A DNA stretch of 5,792 nucleotides from an uncultured Prevotellaceae bacterium (GTDB taxonomy: Bacteria; Bacteroidota; Bacteroidia; Bacteroidales; Bacteroidaceae). Each line of letters opens with the position of its first letter. Position 1 is the stretch's first letter. Made by a program: the position numbers and the translations under genes. The DNA lies in assembly GCA_937910905.1 (NCBI GenBank), contig CALEPV010000060.1, positions 1 to 5,792 on the forward strand, written 5' to 3'. The notes beneath the pieces are model-generated. The model was given only the letters and a program-made list of their open reading frames with translations. It had not been told where the DNA came from and searched no databases. Positions 1 to 5,737 of this stretch are shown here, one piece after another.

Positions 1-74
1 TTCCAAGTTCCCAATAAACAACAAAACTTGGAATAACGGTTTATTCCAAGTTCCCTAAACAGTTGTTCCAAGTT
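1..74. repeat. Cluster of TTCCAAGTT repeats, direct and inverted
   Basis: The nonamer TTCCAAGTT occurs at 1-9, 44-52 and 66-74, and as its reverse complement AACTTGGAA at 25-33. The copies at 1 and 44 extend to a 12-mer, TTCCAAGTTCCC, followed by similar AT-rich sequence (AATAAACA and TAAACA). Two of the direct copies can be read as paired 7-base units, TTCCAAG then TTCCCAA or TTCCCTA. The cluster starts at the first base of the window, so it may continue to the left. It lies just behind the stop codon of the hypothetical gene at 87-908. Its role, apart from the hairpin it forms, is unknown. Confidence 0.8.
13..52 (-). terminator. Probable intrinsic terminator of the hypothetical gene
   Basis: Bases 25-36 (AACTTGGAATAA) and 41-52 (TTATTCCAAGTT) form a perfect 12-bp inverted repeat around a 4-base loop. 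Read on the minus strand, the stem is followed at once by a T-rich run (TTGTTGTTTATT, 24-13). This is the arrangement of a factor-independent terminator, located about 35 bases past the stop codon at 87-89. The stem is AT-rich, so it is a weak hairpin by GC content. The arms are two members of the local repeat family, so the termination function is inferred from shape only. Confidence 0.55.
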
Positions 75-86
75 TTATCGCATCAC

Positions 87-908
87 TCAAATACGAGTCT
101 TCATGCCAAGCCGCTCAGCTTGCTTGTTGACAGCCTTCCGTTCCTCGTCGCGGGCAGGCGGCAGACCGCGGTTGCACACATACTTGTCGCACGTAGAAAG
201 AGGTATGCCCGTTAAGGCATTCAGCAGCCTCGCTGTCTCGGCATCGTTGCCATAGTTCTCATATTTCTGCGGGGCTCTCTTCGAGCGGGCATTCACGGTG
301 GATTGCAGCCCGTCGTTGTCCATGAGACGCAGCAAAAACTCCAGCCGCACATTGTTGTGAAGCGTGATAGTGCTTGCGGCATCGGCATTGCCGCCATCAA
401 GCATAGCATTGGCATCATCATCATGCTGTTCAGCACCCTCGCTGTTCGCATTGAACCTCTCCACAGCATCCTTGAATGGCTGAAAGTAGGGCTTCAGCTT
501 AGCATCGGACGCGACAAGCTTTTCAATATGGTCCAGGTAATGCTGACTAATCCTCCCCTGCCGTGCCAGCACATAGTATACAGCACCAAAGATAGCTATC
601 TGCTCATACCTTTCATTAACCCAGAAGTCATTAAAAGACATGCCTTCATTTGGGGAAACCCTGTACGTATTCCTATACCAAGAACCTATAATAGATGGAA
701 ATGAGCAGGGCATAGCATTAATCTCATCAACCAACGTATGCACACAGCTCATCACAAAGTAGTCTATGACATCTCTACAGCTTAATACTTTGTACCCTTC
801 TGCTGGCTCTTCCATATAAAGTATGTTCAAGACTTCAAGCGCCTCCTTATATTCATCCCTAGCATTTGCGAGGCTTTGCCTACCGGGGAAATACGATTTA
901 ATATGCAT
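87..908 (-). CDS. Hypothetical protein with acidic linker and basic C-terminal domain
   Basis: The gene encodes 273 residues from ATG at 908-906 to TGA at 89-87. I do not recognise the family. The N-terminal part (about 1-155) looks helical and mixed, rich in aromatic residues (for example SWYRNTYRV at 76-84 and FNDFWVNERYEQI at 92-104). A low-complexity acidic linker follows (about 157-180, with DDDANAMLDGG). The C-terminal part (about 185-273) is basic and helical, with a segment TGIPLSTCDKYVCNRGLP (233-250) that resembles the small possibly DNA-binding domains of Bacteroidetes accessory proteins; this resemblance is an impression, not a database hit. No signal peptide or membrane segment is visible. 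It is poorer in GC than the neighbouring operon and separated from it by 289 bases, so it is probably a separate and perhaps horizontally acquired unit. An in-frame ATG at 953 is cut off by a TAG at 923-921, which forces the start at 908. No TAnnTTTG promoter was found upstream. Confidence 0.75.
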   Translation of the reverse strand: MHIKSYFPGRQSLANARDEYKEALEVLNILYMEEPAEGYKVLSCRDVIDYFVMSCVHTLVDEINAMPCSFPSIIGSWYRNTYRVSPNEGMSFNDFWVNERYEQIAIFGAVYYVLARQGRISQHYLDHIEKLVASDAKLKPYFQPFKDAVERFNANSEGAEQHDDDANAMLDGGNADAASTITLHNNVRLEFLLRLMDNDGLQSTVNARSKRAPQKYENYGNDAETARLLNALTGIPLSTCDKYVCNRGLPPARDEERKAVNKQAERLGMKTRI

Positions 909-1197
909 ATGTATTGATGACTATACGTACTTGTGTGATATCTGTTTTTTCATGTAGCAAACACCGTGCCACAACCACTATATTTGAAGAAATAATTGTC
1001 CAGCATCGGCTTCAGAGCCGCAACTCTGCCACAATGACCGATTAGGGCTTAATACTTCTTAACATTTTTGTGCATCCTCTCTTTACACGATAGGAGATTT
1101 ACATTGGTATAGAGCTCCTACAGCAGTATGCAACCCTTGCCCGCCACAGAGTGCAACAACTGGAGCAGGCACCCCAACTACAGTTCGCATAGGTTCA
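909..1197. other. Intergenic region without a convincing gene
   Basis: These 289 bases separate the end of the glycosyltransferase operon from the hypothetical gene, both on the minus strand. No tRNA, clear promoter core (TAnnTTTG) or strong terminator was seen. A small hairpin, CGGCT-TCAG-AGCCG, is at 1007-1020 and lacks a T-run. On the minus strand there is a 35-codon ATG-to-TAA frame at 1190-1083, seven bases after the preceding stop, and a 32-codon open stretch at 1048-953 whose stop TGA overlaps an ATG. Neither can be called a gene from this sequence alone. Both are described under findings. Confidence 0.5.
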
Positions 1198-2178
1198 TTA
1201 CACCATCCACCACGCCAGGAGCCAGGCGGCGCGGCCGCCGAGCTTCACGTAGGTGTAGAGCGCACGTGCCTCCAGGCGGCTCCAGCGGGAGGGGGCGGGC
1301 TGGACGTGCTGTGCCCACTGCAGAAGGGTGCGGGCGGGCTGGGGACTGCCTTCGCGGTGCATCTTGGCTGCGGTGATGTAGGCGTGCAGGTACAGTGCCT
1401 TCAGGGATGAAGCAATTGTTGCGGCAGCGCCGGGGGCTGATGCTTCGCAGATGTCGGCATGCGCTTGGGCCAAAGCTTGGCAGATGGCGGCGGAGCGGGC
1501 AGACAGGGTAGGGCCAGTGACGCTGTCGGGATGGATGCAGATGCGGTGGTAGGCCTTCTGCCGAAGCCACTCTATGCGGGGCTGGTGCAGCAGGGCACGC
1601 AGGCCGAGCTCCCAGTCGTCCCACACTCGCAGACGGGCGTCCCAGCCCCCGATGGAGCGCAGCCACGCGGTGCGGAACAGCATGGAGGGGGTGCAGAGCA
1701 TGGAGCTGAGTATGTGGGCTGCAGGGGCGCCCGAATGGACGTAGGCGCGCGTGGAGAAGGAAGTGCCACGCTGCTGCTGCACAGGTATGAACAGCATGTC
1801 GGGTGCCGAGGCGGCGGCGGTGCCGCTGACATAGCGCTGCAGCCGCGGGGCGATGTCGGCCACGAAGGAGGCAGAGAAGTGGTCGTCGCTGTCGAAGAAG
1901 TAGACATACGGCGTGCTGCACAGCGAGAGCCCCTTGTTGCGCGCTGCGGCTGCACCGGTAGCAGGCTCCTCGGCCACGGTGATGTCCAGCCCGCTGTCGG
2001 CATGTGCGGCTGCCCAGCGGCGGCAGAGGTCCAGGGTGCCGTCGGTAGAGGCATTGTCCACGACGACCAGACGGAACTGCCGGCAGCCGGACGCGGCGAT
2101 GCTGTCCAGCGTGGGCTGCACCATGCAGGCACGGTTGCGCACGGGCACAACCACGGTCAGCAGGGCTTCTGTGCTCAT
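1198..2178 (-). CDS. Family 2 glycosyltransferase (GT-A fold)
   Basis: A 326-residue protein starting MSTEALLTVVVPVRNRA. It carries the classic GT2 N-terminal pattern: a beta strand with VVVPVRN (9-15), the nucleotide-binding VVVDNASTDGT (38-48), the ARNKG helix start (79-83), and the metal-binding DXD-type motif FFDSDD (94-99). A later WDDWELGLRAL (186-196) fits the region that supplies the catalytic acidic residues. No membrane helices are evident, so it should act at the cytoplasmic face, adding one sugar from a nucleotide donor to a lipid-linked glycan. Donor and acceptor cannot be told. The start at 2178 is chosen because the GT2 fold begins there and its ATG overlaps the TGA of the upstream gene (ATGA), a sign of translational coupling; the open frame extends upstream, but the extra stretch is non-homologous and overlaps another gene. 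The gene is very GC-rich and its product is rich in alanine. It is the last clear gene of the operon. Confidence 0.9.
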   Translation of the reverse strand: MSTEALLTVVVPVRNRACMVQPTLDSIAASGCRQFRLVVVDNASTDGTLDLCRRWAAAHADSGLDITVAEEPATGAAAARNKGLSLCSTPYVYFFDSDDHFSASFVADIAPRLQRYVSGTAAASAPDMLFIPVQQQRGTSFSTRAYVHSGAPAAHILSSMLCTPSMLFRTAWLRSIGGWDARLRVWDDWELGLRALLHQPRIEWLRQKAYHRICIHPDSVTGPTLSARSAAICQALAQAHADICEASAPGAAATIASSLKALYLHAYITAAKMHREGSPQPARTLLQWAQHVQPAPSRWSRLEARALYTYVKLGGRAAWLLAWWMV

Positions 2179-3017
2179 CTGCGGATGTAGTTTATGCCCC
2201 GCACTATGTGGCGGAACAGCGTGAACGGATTGGTACGGCAGCGCACACCCAGCGACAGGGCTTCGCGCAGACCGCGCAGCCAGGCCATGCAGAGGTTGCG
2301 GGTGTAGCCATAGACGGCACCCTTGGAGCGCAGCACAGCGGGATCCAGTTGCCGCGAGCCGGTGGTCAGAGGCCTGGTGCGACACAGCTCGATGGGCAGC
2401 AGCCATACGTTCAGACCGCGGCGCAGCGCATCGTGCAGAAACACATCCTCCTCGCCCGAACACAGCACATCGGAGCCCAGACCGAAACGCTCGTCGAACC
2501 GCAGGCCTGCGTGCCACACACGGCTACGCATGGTCATCTCCACCGACATGGGGTAGTAGCTGCGCGGATGCTCGCCGTAGGCCACAGGGTAGGGGAGATA
2601 GGGCTTCAGCGGACGGCCGTCCTCGCTGCCCGATGCGCGCAGCAGGGCTATGTCCAGCCGCGGCAGCAGACTGTAGGACCTGCGCATCCGGTCGAAGGCA
2701 TCGGGCTGGAAGGTCTCATCGTCGTCGGCCACCACAATGATGGCATCGGCCAGAGGGTCGGACATCAGGCTCACGGCGGTCTCGATGCCGTGGTTGCGAT
2801 TGCGGCACAGGCCGCGCCCCTCCAGCTCGGTGACGGTCACATCGCTGCGCAGCCTGAGTTCTGCCAGAGCACTGGCGGCAGCCTCGGCAAGTGCCGTCTG
2901 CGTGCGCTGCCAGCTGACCACGTAACGGACGTCCTGCTGCGCCGCAGAACCCAGCACCGCAGGCACACGCTGCAAGCCATCGTCGATGGTGCTGATGACA
3001 ACGTATATGGGTATCAT
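2175..3017 (-). CDS. Glycosyltransferase, GT-A type, polysaccharide biosynthesis
   Basis: A 280-residue protein starting MIPIYVVISTIDDG. The N-terminal strand and turn, the RGLCRNRNHGIETA segment (68-81), the strand plus acidic motif AIIVVADDDETFQPDAFD (92-109, DDDE at 98-101) and the late GEEDVFLHDALRRG (188-201) match the GT-A glycosyltransferases common in Bacteroidetes O-antigen and capsule clusters. It should transfer a sugar from a nucleotide donor in the cytoplasm; specificity is unknown. The upstream gene stops with TGA at 3021-3019 and this ATG follows after one base. An alternative ATG at 3026 (MSDMIPIY) in the same frame would add three residues and overlap the upstream gene by 8 bases; either start implies coupling. 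The downstream gene overlaps the stop as ATGA. The family assignment rests on motifs and is weaker than for the next gene. Confidence 0.82.
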   Translation of the reverse strand: MIPIYVVISTIDDGLQRVPAVLGSAAQQDVRYVVSWQRTQTALAEAAASALAELRLRSDVTVTELEGRGLCRNRNHGIETAVSLMSDPLADAIIVVADDDETFQPDAFDRMRRSYSLLPRLDIALLRASGSEDGRPLKPYLPYPVAYGEHPRSYYPMSVEMTMRSRVWHAGLRFDERFGLGSDVLCSGEEDVFLHDALRRGLNVWLLPIELCRTRPLTTGSRQLDPAVLRSKGAVYGYTRNLCMAWLRGLREALSLGVRCRTNPFTLFRHIVRGINYIRR

Positions 3018-3018
3018 G

Positions 3019-5133
3019 TCAGACATTAAACAGGTTGAGCACATGCACCACGTGGTCCACATCGTTCTCGCTGAGCACCGACGATATGGGCAGGCTCAGT
3101 ATCTCGCGGTGTATCTGCTCCGTGACGGGCAGCTTCAGGCCGGCAAACTCCTGCAGAGCCAGCTGGCGGTGGGGTGGGGTGGCGTAGTGTATGAGCGTCT
3201 CGATGCCGCGGTCGCGCAGATACTGAATCAGCAGCTCGCGGTAGCCGCAGCGGATGGGGTAGACGTAGAACACATGCTGCCCCAGGTCGCGAGGCAAGGC
3301 GGGCGTGGTGATCAGCGGATTGAATATCTTGCTGCTGTACTTGCGGGCTATCTCGCGGCGGCGCTCGTTCTCGGCATCCAGGCCCGGCAGCTTCACCGAC
3401 AGCACCGCAGCCTGCAGCTCGTCGGTACGCGAGTTGATGCCCCCCATGTCGTGCACATACTTGCGGCTGGAGCCGTAGTTGGCCATCATGCGCACGGCGC
3501 TGGCCAGCTCATCGTCGTCGGTGGTCACACAGCCGGCATCGCCCAGCGCACCCAGATTCTTGCTGGGGTAGAAGCTGAAGCCTGCGGCGTGGCCCAAGTG
3601 TCCGGCCTTGCGGCCGCCCAGCACGGCACCATGAGCCTGTGCAGCATCCTCGACCACCACCAGACGGTGACGCCCGGCCAAGGCCATGATGGCACGCATG
3701 TCGCACACACGGCCGTAGAGATGCACGGGCAGGATGGCCACAGTGTGCTCGCCCACGAGCTTCTCTATGTCGTCGGCATGGATGAGGTAGTCGGACAGCT
3801 GAGGCTCGCAGAGACGGGGCTTAAGGCCTGCCTCCTTGATGGCCAGTATGGAGGCTATGAACGTGTTGGCAGGCACGATGACCTCCGACTCGGCTGTCCA
3901 GCCTCGCTGCACCCTGTAGGCACGCAGTATCAGCGTCAGAGCCTCCAGACCGTTGCCGCACAGCACACAGTGGCGCGCTCCGACGTACTCAGCCCACTGG
4001 CGCTCAAACTCCTGAACCCTCGTGCCAAGTATGTAGCGACCGCAGCGCACTACACGGTTCACCTCCTCCGAGAGCTGCGGCTCGTAGCTGTTGTTCAGAC
4101 GCTTCAGATCGAAGAACCGGATGTTGCAGCGTGTGGTGTCGGACATCGGCAACATAGACTCCACGACATTGCGGTCCAGCTCCAGCGTATAGCTGTCGTA
4201 GCACACCGCACGCCCGCCGAAGCCCTCCTTCTGGAATATCAGCCCCTCGTTCAGCACTGCACCTCCATGCTCCGTGCTGATGCCGAAGTCCAGATAGTCT
4301 ATCTGCTTGAAGCGCTCGTTGATCAGATGGCGGAACAGCAGGTCGAGAGCACCCGTATGCCGGCCTTCATCGCTCGAAGCTATGTACTGCACGTGGGCCA
4401 CACGCGTGGTGATAAACACCAGACAGCCCGCCACCACATGCTGGTCCTTGCACACGGTGAACAGCTTTATCTGCTGCGGGAAGCGCGTCATCAGCAGCTT
4501 AATCTCGTCCAAGCTATGCACGGGGCGCACGCTGTGGCGCTCCTCAAGCACATTGGTCAGAATCTCCCAAAAGGCACCCAGCGTTGTCCAGTCGTTGTCG
4601 GTCATGTGGCTGATGTACAGGTCGTTGTCTATCGCCTTGCGTGCACCGCGCTGGCGCAGCTTGCGCATACGCAGCGGGTTCTGCAGACTCACCACACTGC
4701 TCACACCACGCGCCGTAAGCCGTGCACCTGCACGGAACAGCGCATACAGGTCCTCCTCGGCACTGCAGGCACTATATATATAAGGTATAGGCTTATAGAC
4801 GAGCGTCGTGGCCTGCAGATAGTCTATGTACCACAGCAGCAGCGCCTGCATCATCTGCAGCACCTCGCTCTGAGTGGTCTCTGTGCTCATCACCAGGCCA
4901 CCATAAGTGAGGCCCTGATGCGAATAGACCACATGCGTGCTGAAGTCTATGTTGGCCGGAAACAGCGCCACCAGACGGTCGTCGTCGTAGATCATCAGCG
5001 AACAGTCGTGGAAGCGGTCGGAGTGATAGTCCATGAACTGACGCTCCAGCAGAAACGTGCCATTCTTGGATTCACGCACGAACACATCCCATTCCTCTGT
5101 CTGCTGACCAGTATATTGCTGTATCTGTATCAT
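3019..5133 (-). CDS. Fusion: FemAB/GNAT-like acyltransferase plus DegT/FdtB-type sugar aminotransferase
   Basis: A 704-residue two-domain protein. Residues 1 to about 325 resemble the FemAB/GNAT-like acyltransferases (Acetyltransf_6 type) of Bacteroidetes glycan clusters, with NGTFLLERQFMDYHSDRF (24-41), SHQGLTYGGLV (71-81) and LDFGISTEHGGAVLNEG (281-297). From about 338 a complete DegT/DnrJ/EryC1/StrS aminotransferase follows: FFDLKRLNNSY (340-350), RYILGTRVQEFE (366-377), NGLEALTLILRAY (394-406), PANTFIAS (421-428), VVEDAAQAHGA (493-503, Asp496 facing the PLP ring nitrogen) and SFYPSKNLGALGDAG (520-534, Lys525 forming the PLP Schiff base). This is closest in style to FdtB/QdtB, which aminate C3 of dTDP-3-keto-6-deoxyhexoses. 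The predicted job is transamination followed by N-acylation of the same amino sugar in the cytoplasm. The start is ATG 5133; a TTG three codons upstream is open but lies in repeat DNA. MSDTTRC at residue 330 (ATG 4146) looks like a former aminotransferase start. Confidence 0.88.
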   Translation of the reverse strand: MIQIQQYTGQQTEEWDVFVRESKNGTFLLERQFMDYHSDRFHDCSLMIYDDDRLVALFPANIDFSTHVVYSHQGLTYGGLVMSTETTQSEVLQMMQALLLWYIDYLQATTLVYKPIPYIYSACSAEEDLYALFRAGARLTARGVSSVVSLQNPLRMRKLRQRGARKAIDNDLYISHMTDNDWTTLGAFWEILTNVLEERHSVRPVHSLDEIKLLMTRFPQQIKLFTVCKDQHVVAGCLVFITTRVAHVQYIASSDEGRHTGALDLLFRHLINERFKQIDYLDFGISTEHGGAVLNEGLIFQKEGFGGRAVCYDSYTLELDRNVVESMLPMSDTTRCNIRFFDLKRLNNSYEPQLSEEVNRVVRCGRYILGTRVQEFERQWAEYVGARHCVLCGNGLEALTLILRAYRVQRGWTAESEVIVPANTFIASILAIKEAGLKPRLCEPQLSDYLIHADDIEKLVGEHTVAILPVHLYGRVCDMRAIMALAGRHRLVVVEDAAQAHGAVLGGRKAGHLGHAAGFSFYPSKNLGALGDAGCVTTDDDELASAVRMMANYGSSRKYVHDMGGINSRTDELQAAVLSVKLPGLDAENERRREIARKYSSKIFNPLITTPALPRDLGQHVFYVYPIRCGYRELLIQYLRDRGIETLIHYATPPHRQLALQEFAGLKLPVTEQIHREILSLPISSVLSENDVDHVVHVLNLFNV

Positions 5134-5136
5134 AAT

Positions 5137-5199
5137 TGTCAATTATCCATTGTCAATTGTCAATTGTCCATTCTCAATATCCAATTGCCACTTCCCACT
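5137..5199. repeat. Degenerate heptanucleotide tandem array (consensus TGTCAAT)
   Basis: Nine consecutive 7-base units are seen on the + strand. TGTCAAT is at 5137, 5151 and 5158; TATCCAT at 5144; TGTCCAT at 5165; TCTCAAT at 5172; ATCCAAT at 5179; TGCCACT at 5186; TCCCACT at 5193. A further decayed unit (TCCTCCT) may follow at 5200. The array drifts from TGTCAAT to TCCCACT towards the right. It fills the whole gap between the ketoisomerase stop and the fusion-gene start, and its right part encodes the last codons of the ketoisomerase. Heptanucleotide tandem repeats of similar kind are known in cyanobacteria as STRR sequences; a link to those is only an analogy. Confidence 0.85.
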
Positions 5200-5605
5200 T
5201 CCTCCTGTCGTGGCAATATCCCGTGGCATCGTAGGGCTCGCTGGCCAGCACCACAAGCACTGTGCCAGGCGCAAAACCAGTAAGCTCGCACCACACACCG
5301 GCAGGGATTACAACGCCGTCGGCAGTAGGGGAGAGCTCCACCACATGGTCCACTATCTGCACCACGCCAGAGCCATCGCCGCTGCGTCGCGGTTCCGACA
5401 GCACCACCGTGACACCACCCGAAGCCACATACAGCGCCTCGTGGCAACGCCAGTGGGCATGACCGCCACGCCGAGCCTCGGCAGGCACATCCGTAATCCA
5501 GAACACACGCCCCACAGCGAAAGGCAACTGCCTGGCCACTTCAACCACACTCAGGCAGCCGCGAGCATCGCGGTGCTGCGCTTGTTTCAGTCTGACTACA
5601 TCCAT
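5174..5605 (-). CDS. fdtA: dTDP-6-deoxyhexose 3,4-ketoisomerase (FdtA/QdtA, WxcM-like cupin)
   Basis: A 143-residue single-domain cupin of the usual FdtA/QdtA size (about 135-140). It shows the family's VGRVFWITDVP (31-41), the RGGHAH motif (46-51, with His49 and His51 in the cupin active site), EALYVASGGVTVVL (56-69), the VVIPAGVWCELTGF strand pair (98-111) and the terminal VLVVLASEPYDATGY (116-130). The family converts dTDP-4-keto-6-deoxyglucose into a 3-keto-6-deoxyhexose, the substrate of the aminotransferase encoded next. Whether the product is galacto (FdtA, Fuc3N) or gluco (QdtA, Qui3N) cannot be told, so the symbol is provisional. The start at ATG 5605 gives the family N-terminus MDVVRLKQ; the frame stays open to 5692, but the promoter core lies in that extension. 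The last residues, EVAIGY, are encoded inside the heptanucleotide array, so the extreme C-terminus is probably repeat-derived. First gene of the operon. Confidence 0.87.
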   Translation of the reverse strand: MDVVRLKQAQHRDARGCLSVVEVARQLPFAVGRVFWITDVPAEARRGGHAHWRCHEALYVASGGVTVVLSEPRRSGDGSGVVQIVDHVVELSPTADGVVIPAGVWCELTGFAPGTVLVVLASEPYDATGYCHDRRKWEVAIGY

Positions 5606-5626
5606 CGTTTTGAGCTTTTCACACGG

Positions 5627-5634
5627 CAAAGGTA
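5627..5634 (-). promoter_or_regulatory. Bacteroidetes -7 box for the polysaccharide operon
   Basis: On the minus strand the sequence TACCTTTG (5634 to 5627) matches the Bacteroidetes sigma-ABfr core TAnnTTTG exactly. It lies 21 bases before the ketoisomerase ATG at 5605, which would leave a 5' leader of roughly 10-20 bases. A convincing -33 TTTG at the usual 19-21 base spacing is not visible, so the promoter may be weak or need an activator. Confidence 0.65.
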
Positions 5635-5652
5635 TATTTTTTCTGATAAACA

Positions 5653-5684
5653 TTTGCACTGTTGTGCGAAAAACACTACCTTTG
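5653..5684 (+). promoter_or_regulatory. Bacteroidetes promoter for tRNA-Glu
   Basis: A -33 element TTTG (5653-5656) and a -7 element TACCTTTG (5677-5684) are separated by 20 bases, the preferred Bacteroidetes spacing. The -7 box ends 53 bases before the tRNA, giving a leader of about 45 bases to be removed by RNase P. Both elements match the TTTG / TAnnTTTG consensus exactly, as expected for a stable-RNA gene. Confidence 0.8.
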
Positions 5685-5737
5685 CACCGCATTTGAGAAA
5701 AGACACCTCCTGATGTCGGCTTTTACATGCCAAATAA

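Noticed and set aside
1007..1020. Hairpin CGGCT-TCAG-AGCCG as an operon terminator
   Set aside because: The stem is only 5 bp and no T-run follows on either strand.
2179..2517. Upstream extension of the GT2 frame that would give a 439-residue protein
   Set aside because: The extra 113 residues overlap the previous glycosyltransferase gene, have no family similarity, and the ATGA start at 2178 exactly precedes the GT2 fold.
1459..3029. Long + strand frames at 1459-2190 and 2208-3029 opposite the glycosyltransferases
   Set aside because: They mirror the codon structure of the GC-rich genes on the other strand and have low-complexity Gly/Ala/Arg/Gln composition without motifs.
3168..3182. G-rich run GG-T-GGGG-T-GGGG-T-GG, a possible two-layer G-quadruplex
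   Set aside because: It is explained by the codons for the family-typical HYATPPHRQ segment of the aminotransferase, and only two-G layers are supported.
4771..4784. TATATATATAAGG run resembling an internal promoter
   Set aside because: It does not fit the Bacteroidetes TAnnTTTG core, and the run simply encodes the PYIYS part of a conserved-looking acyltransferase segment.
2986..5283. A 765-codon + strand open frame spanning the fusion gene, longer than the real gene
   Set aside because: It is antisense to a protein with clear, ordered acyltransferase and aminotransferase motifs. It has no recognisable domain, is rich in His, Gln and Val as expected from a mirrored GC-rich gene, and runs through the heptad repeats.
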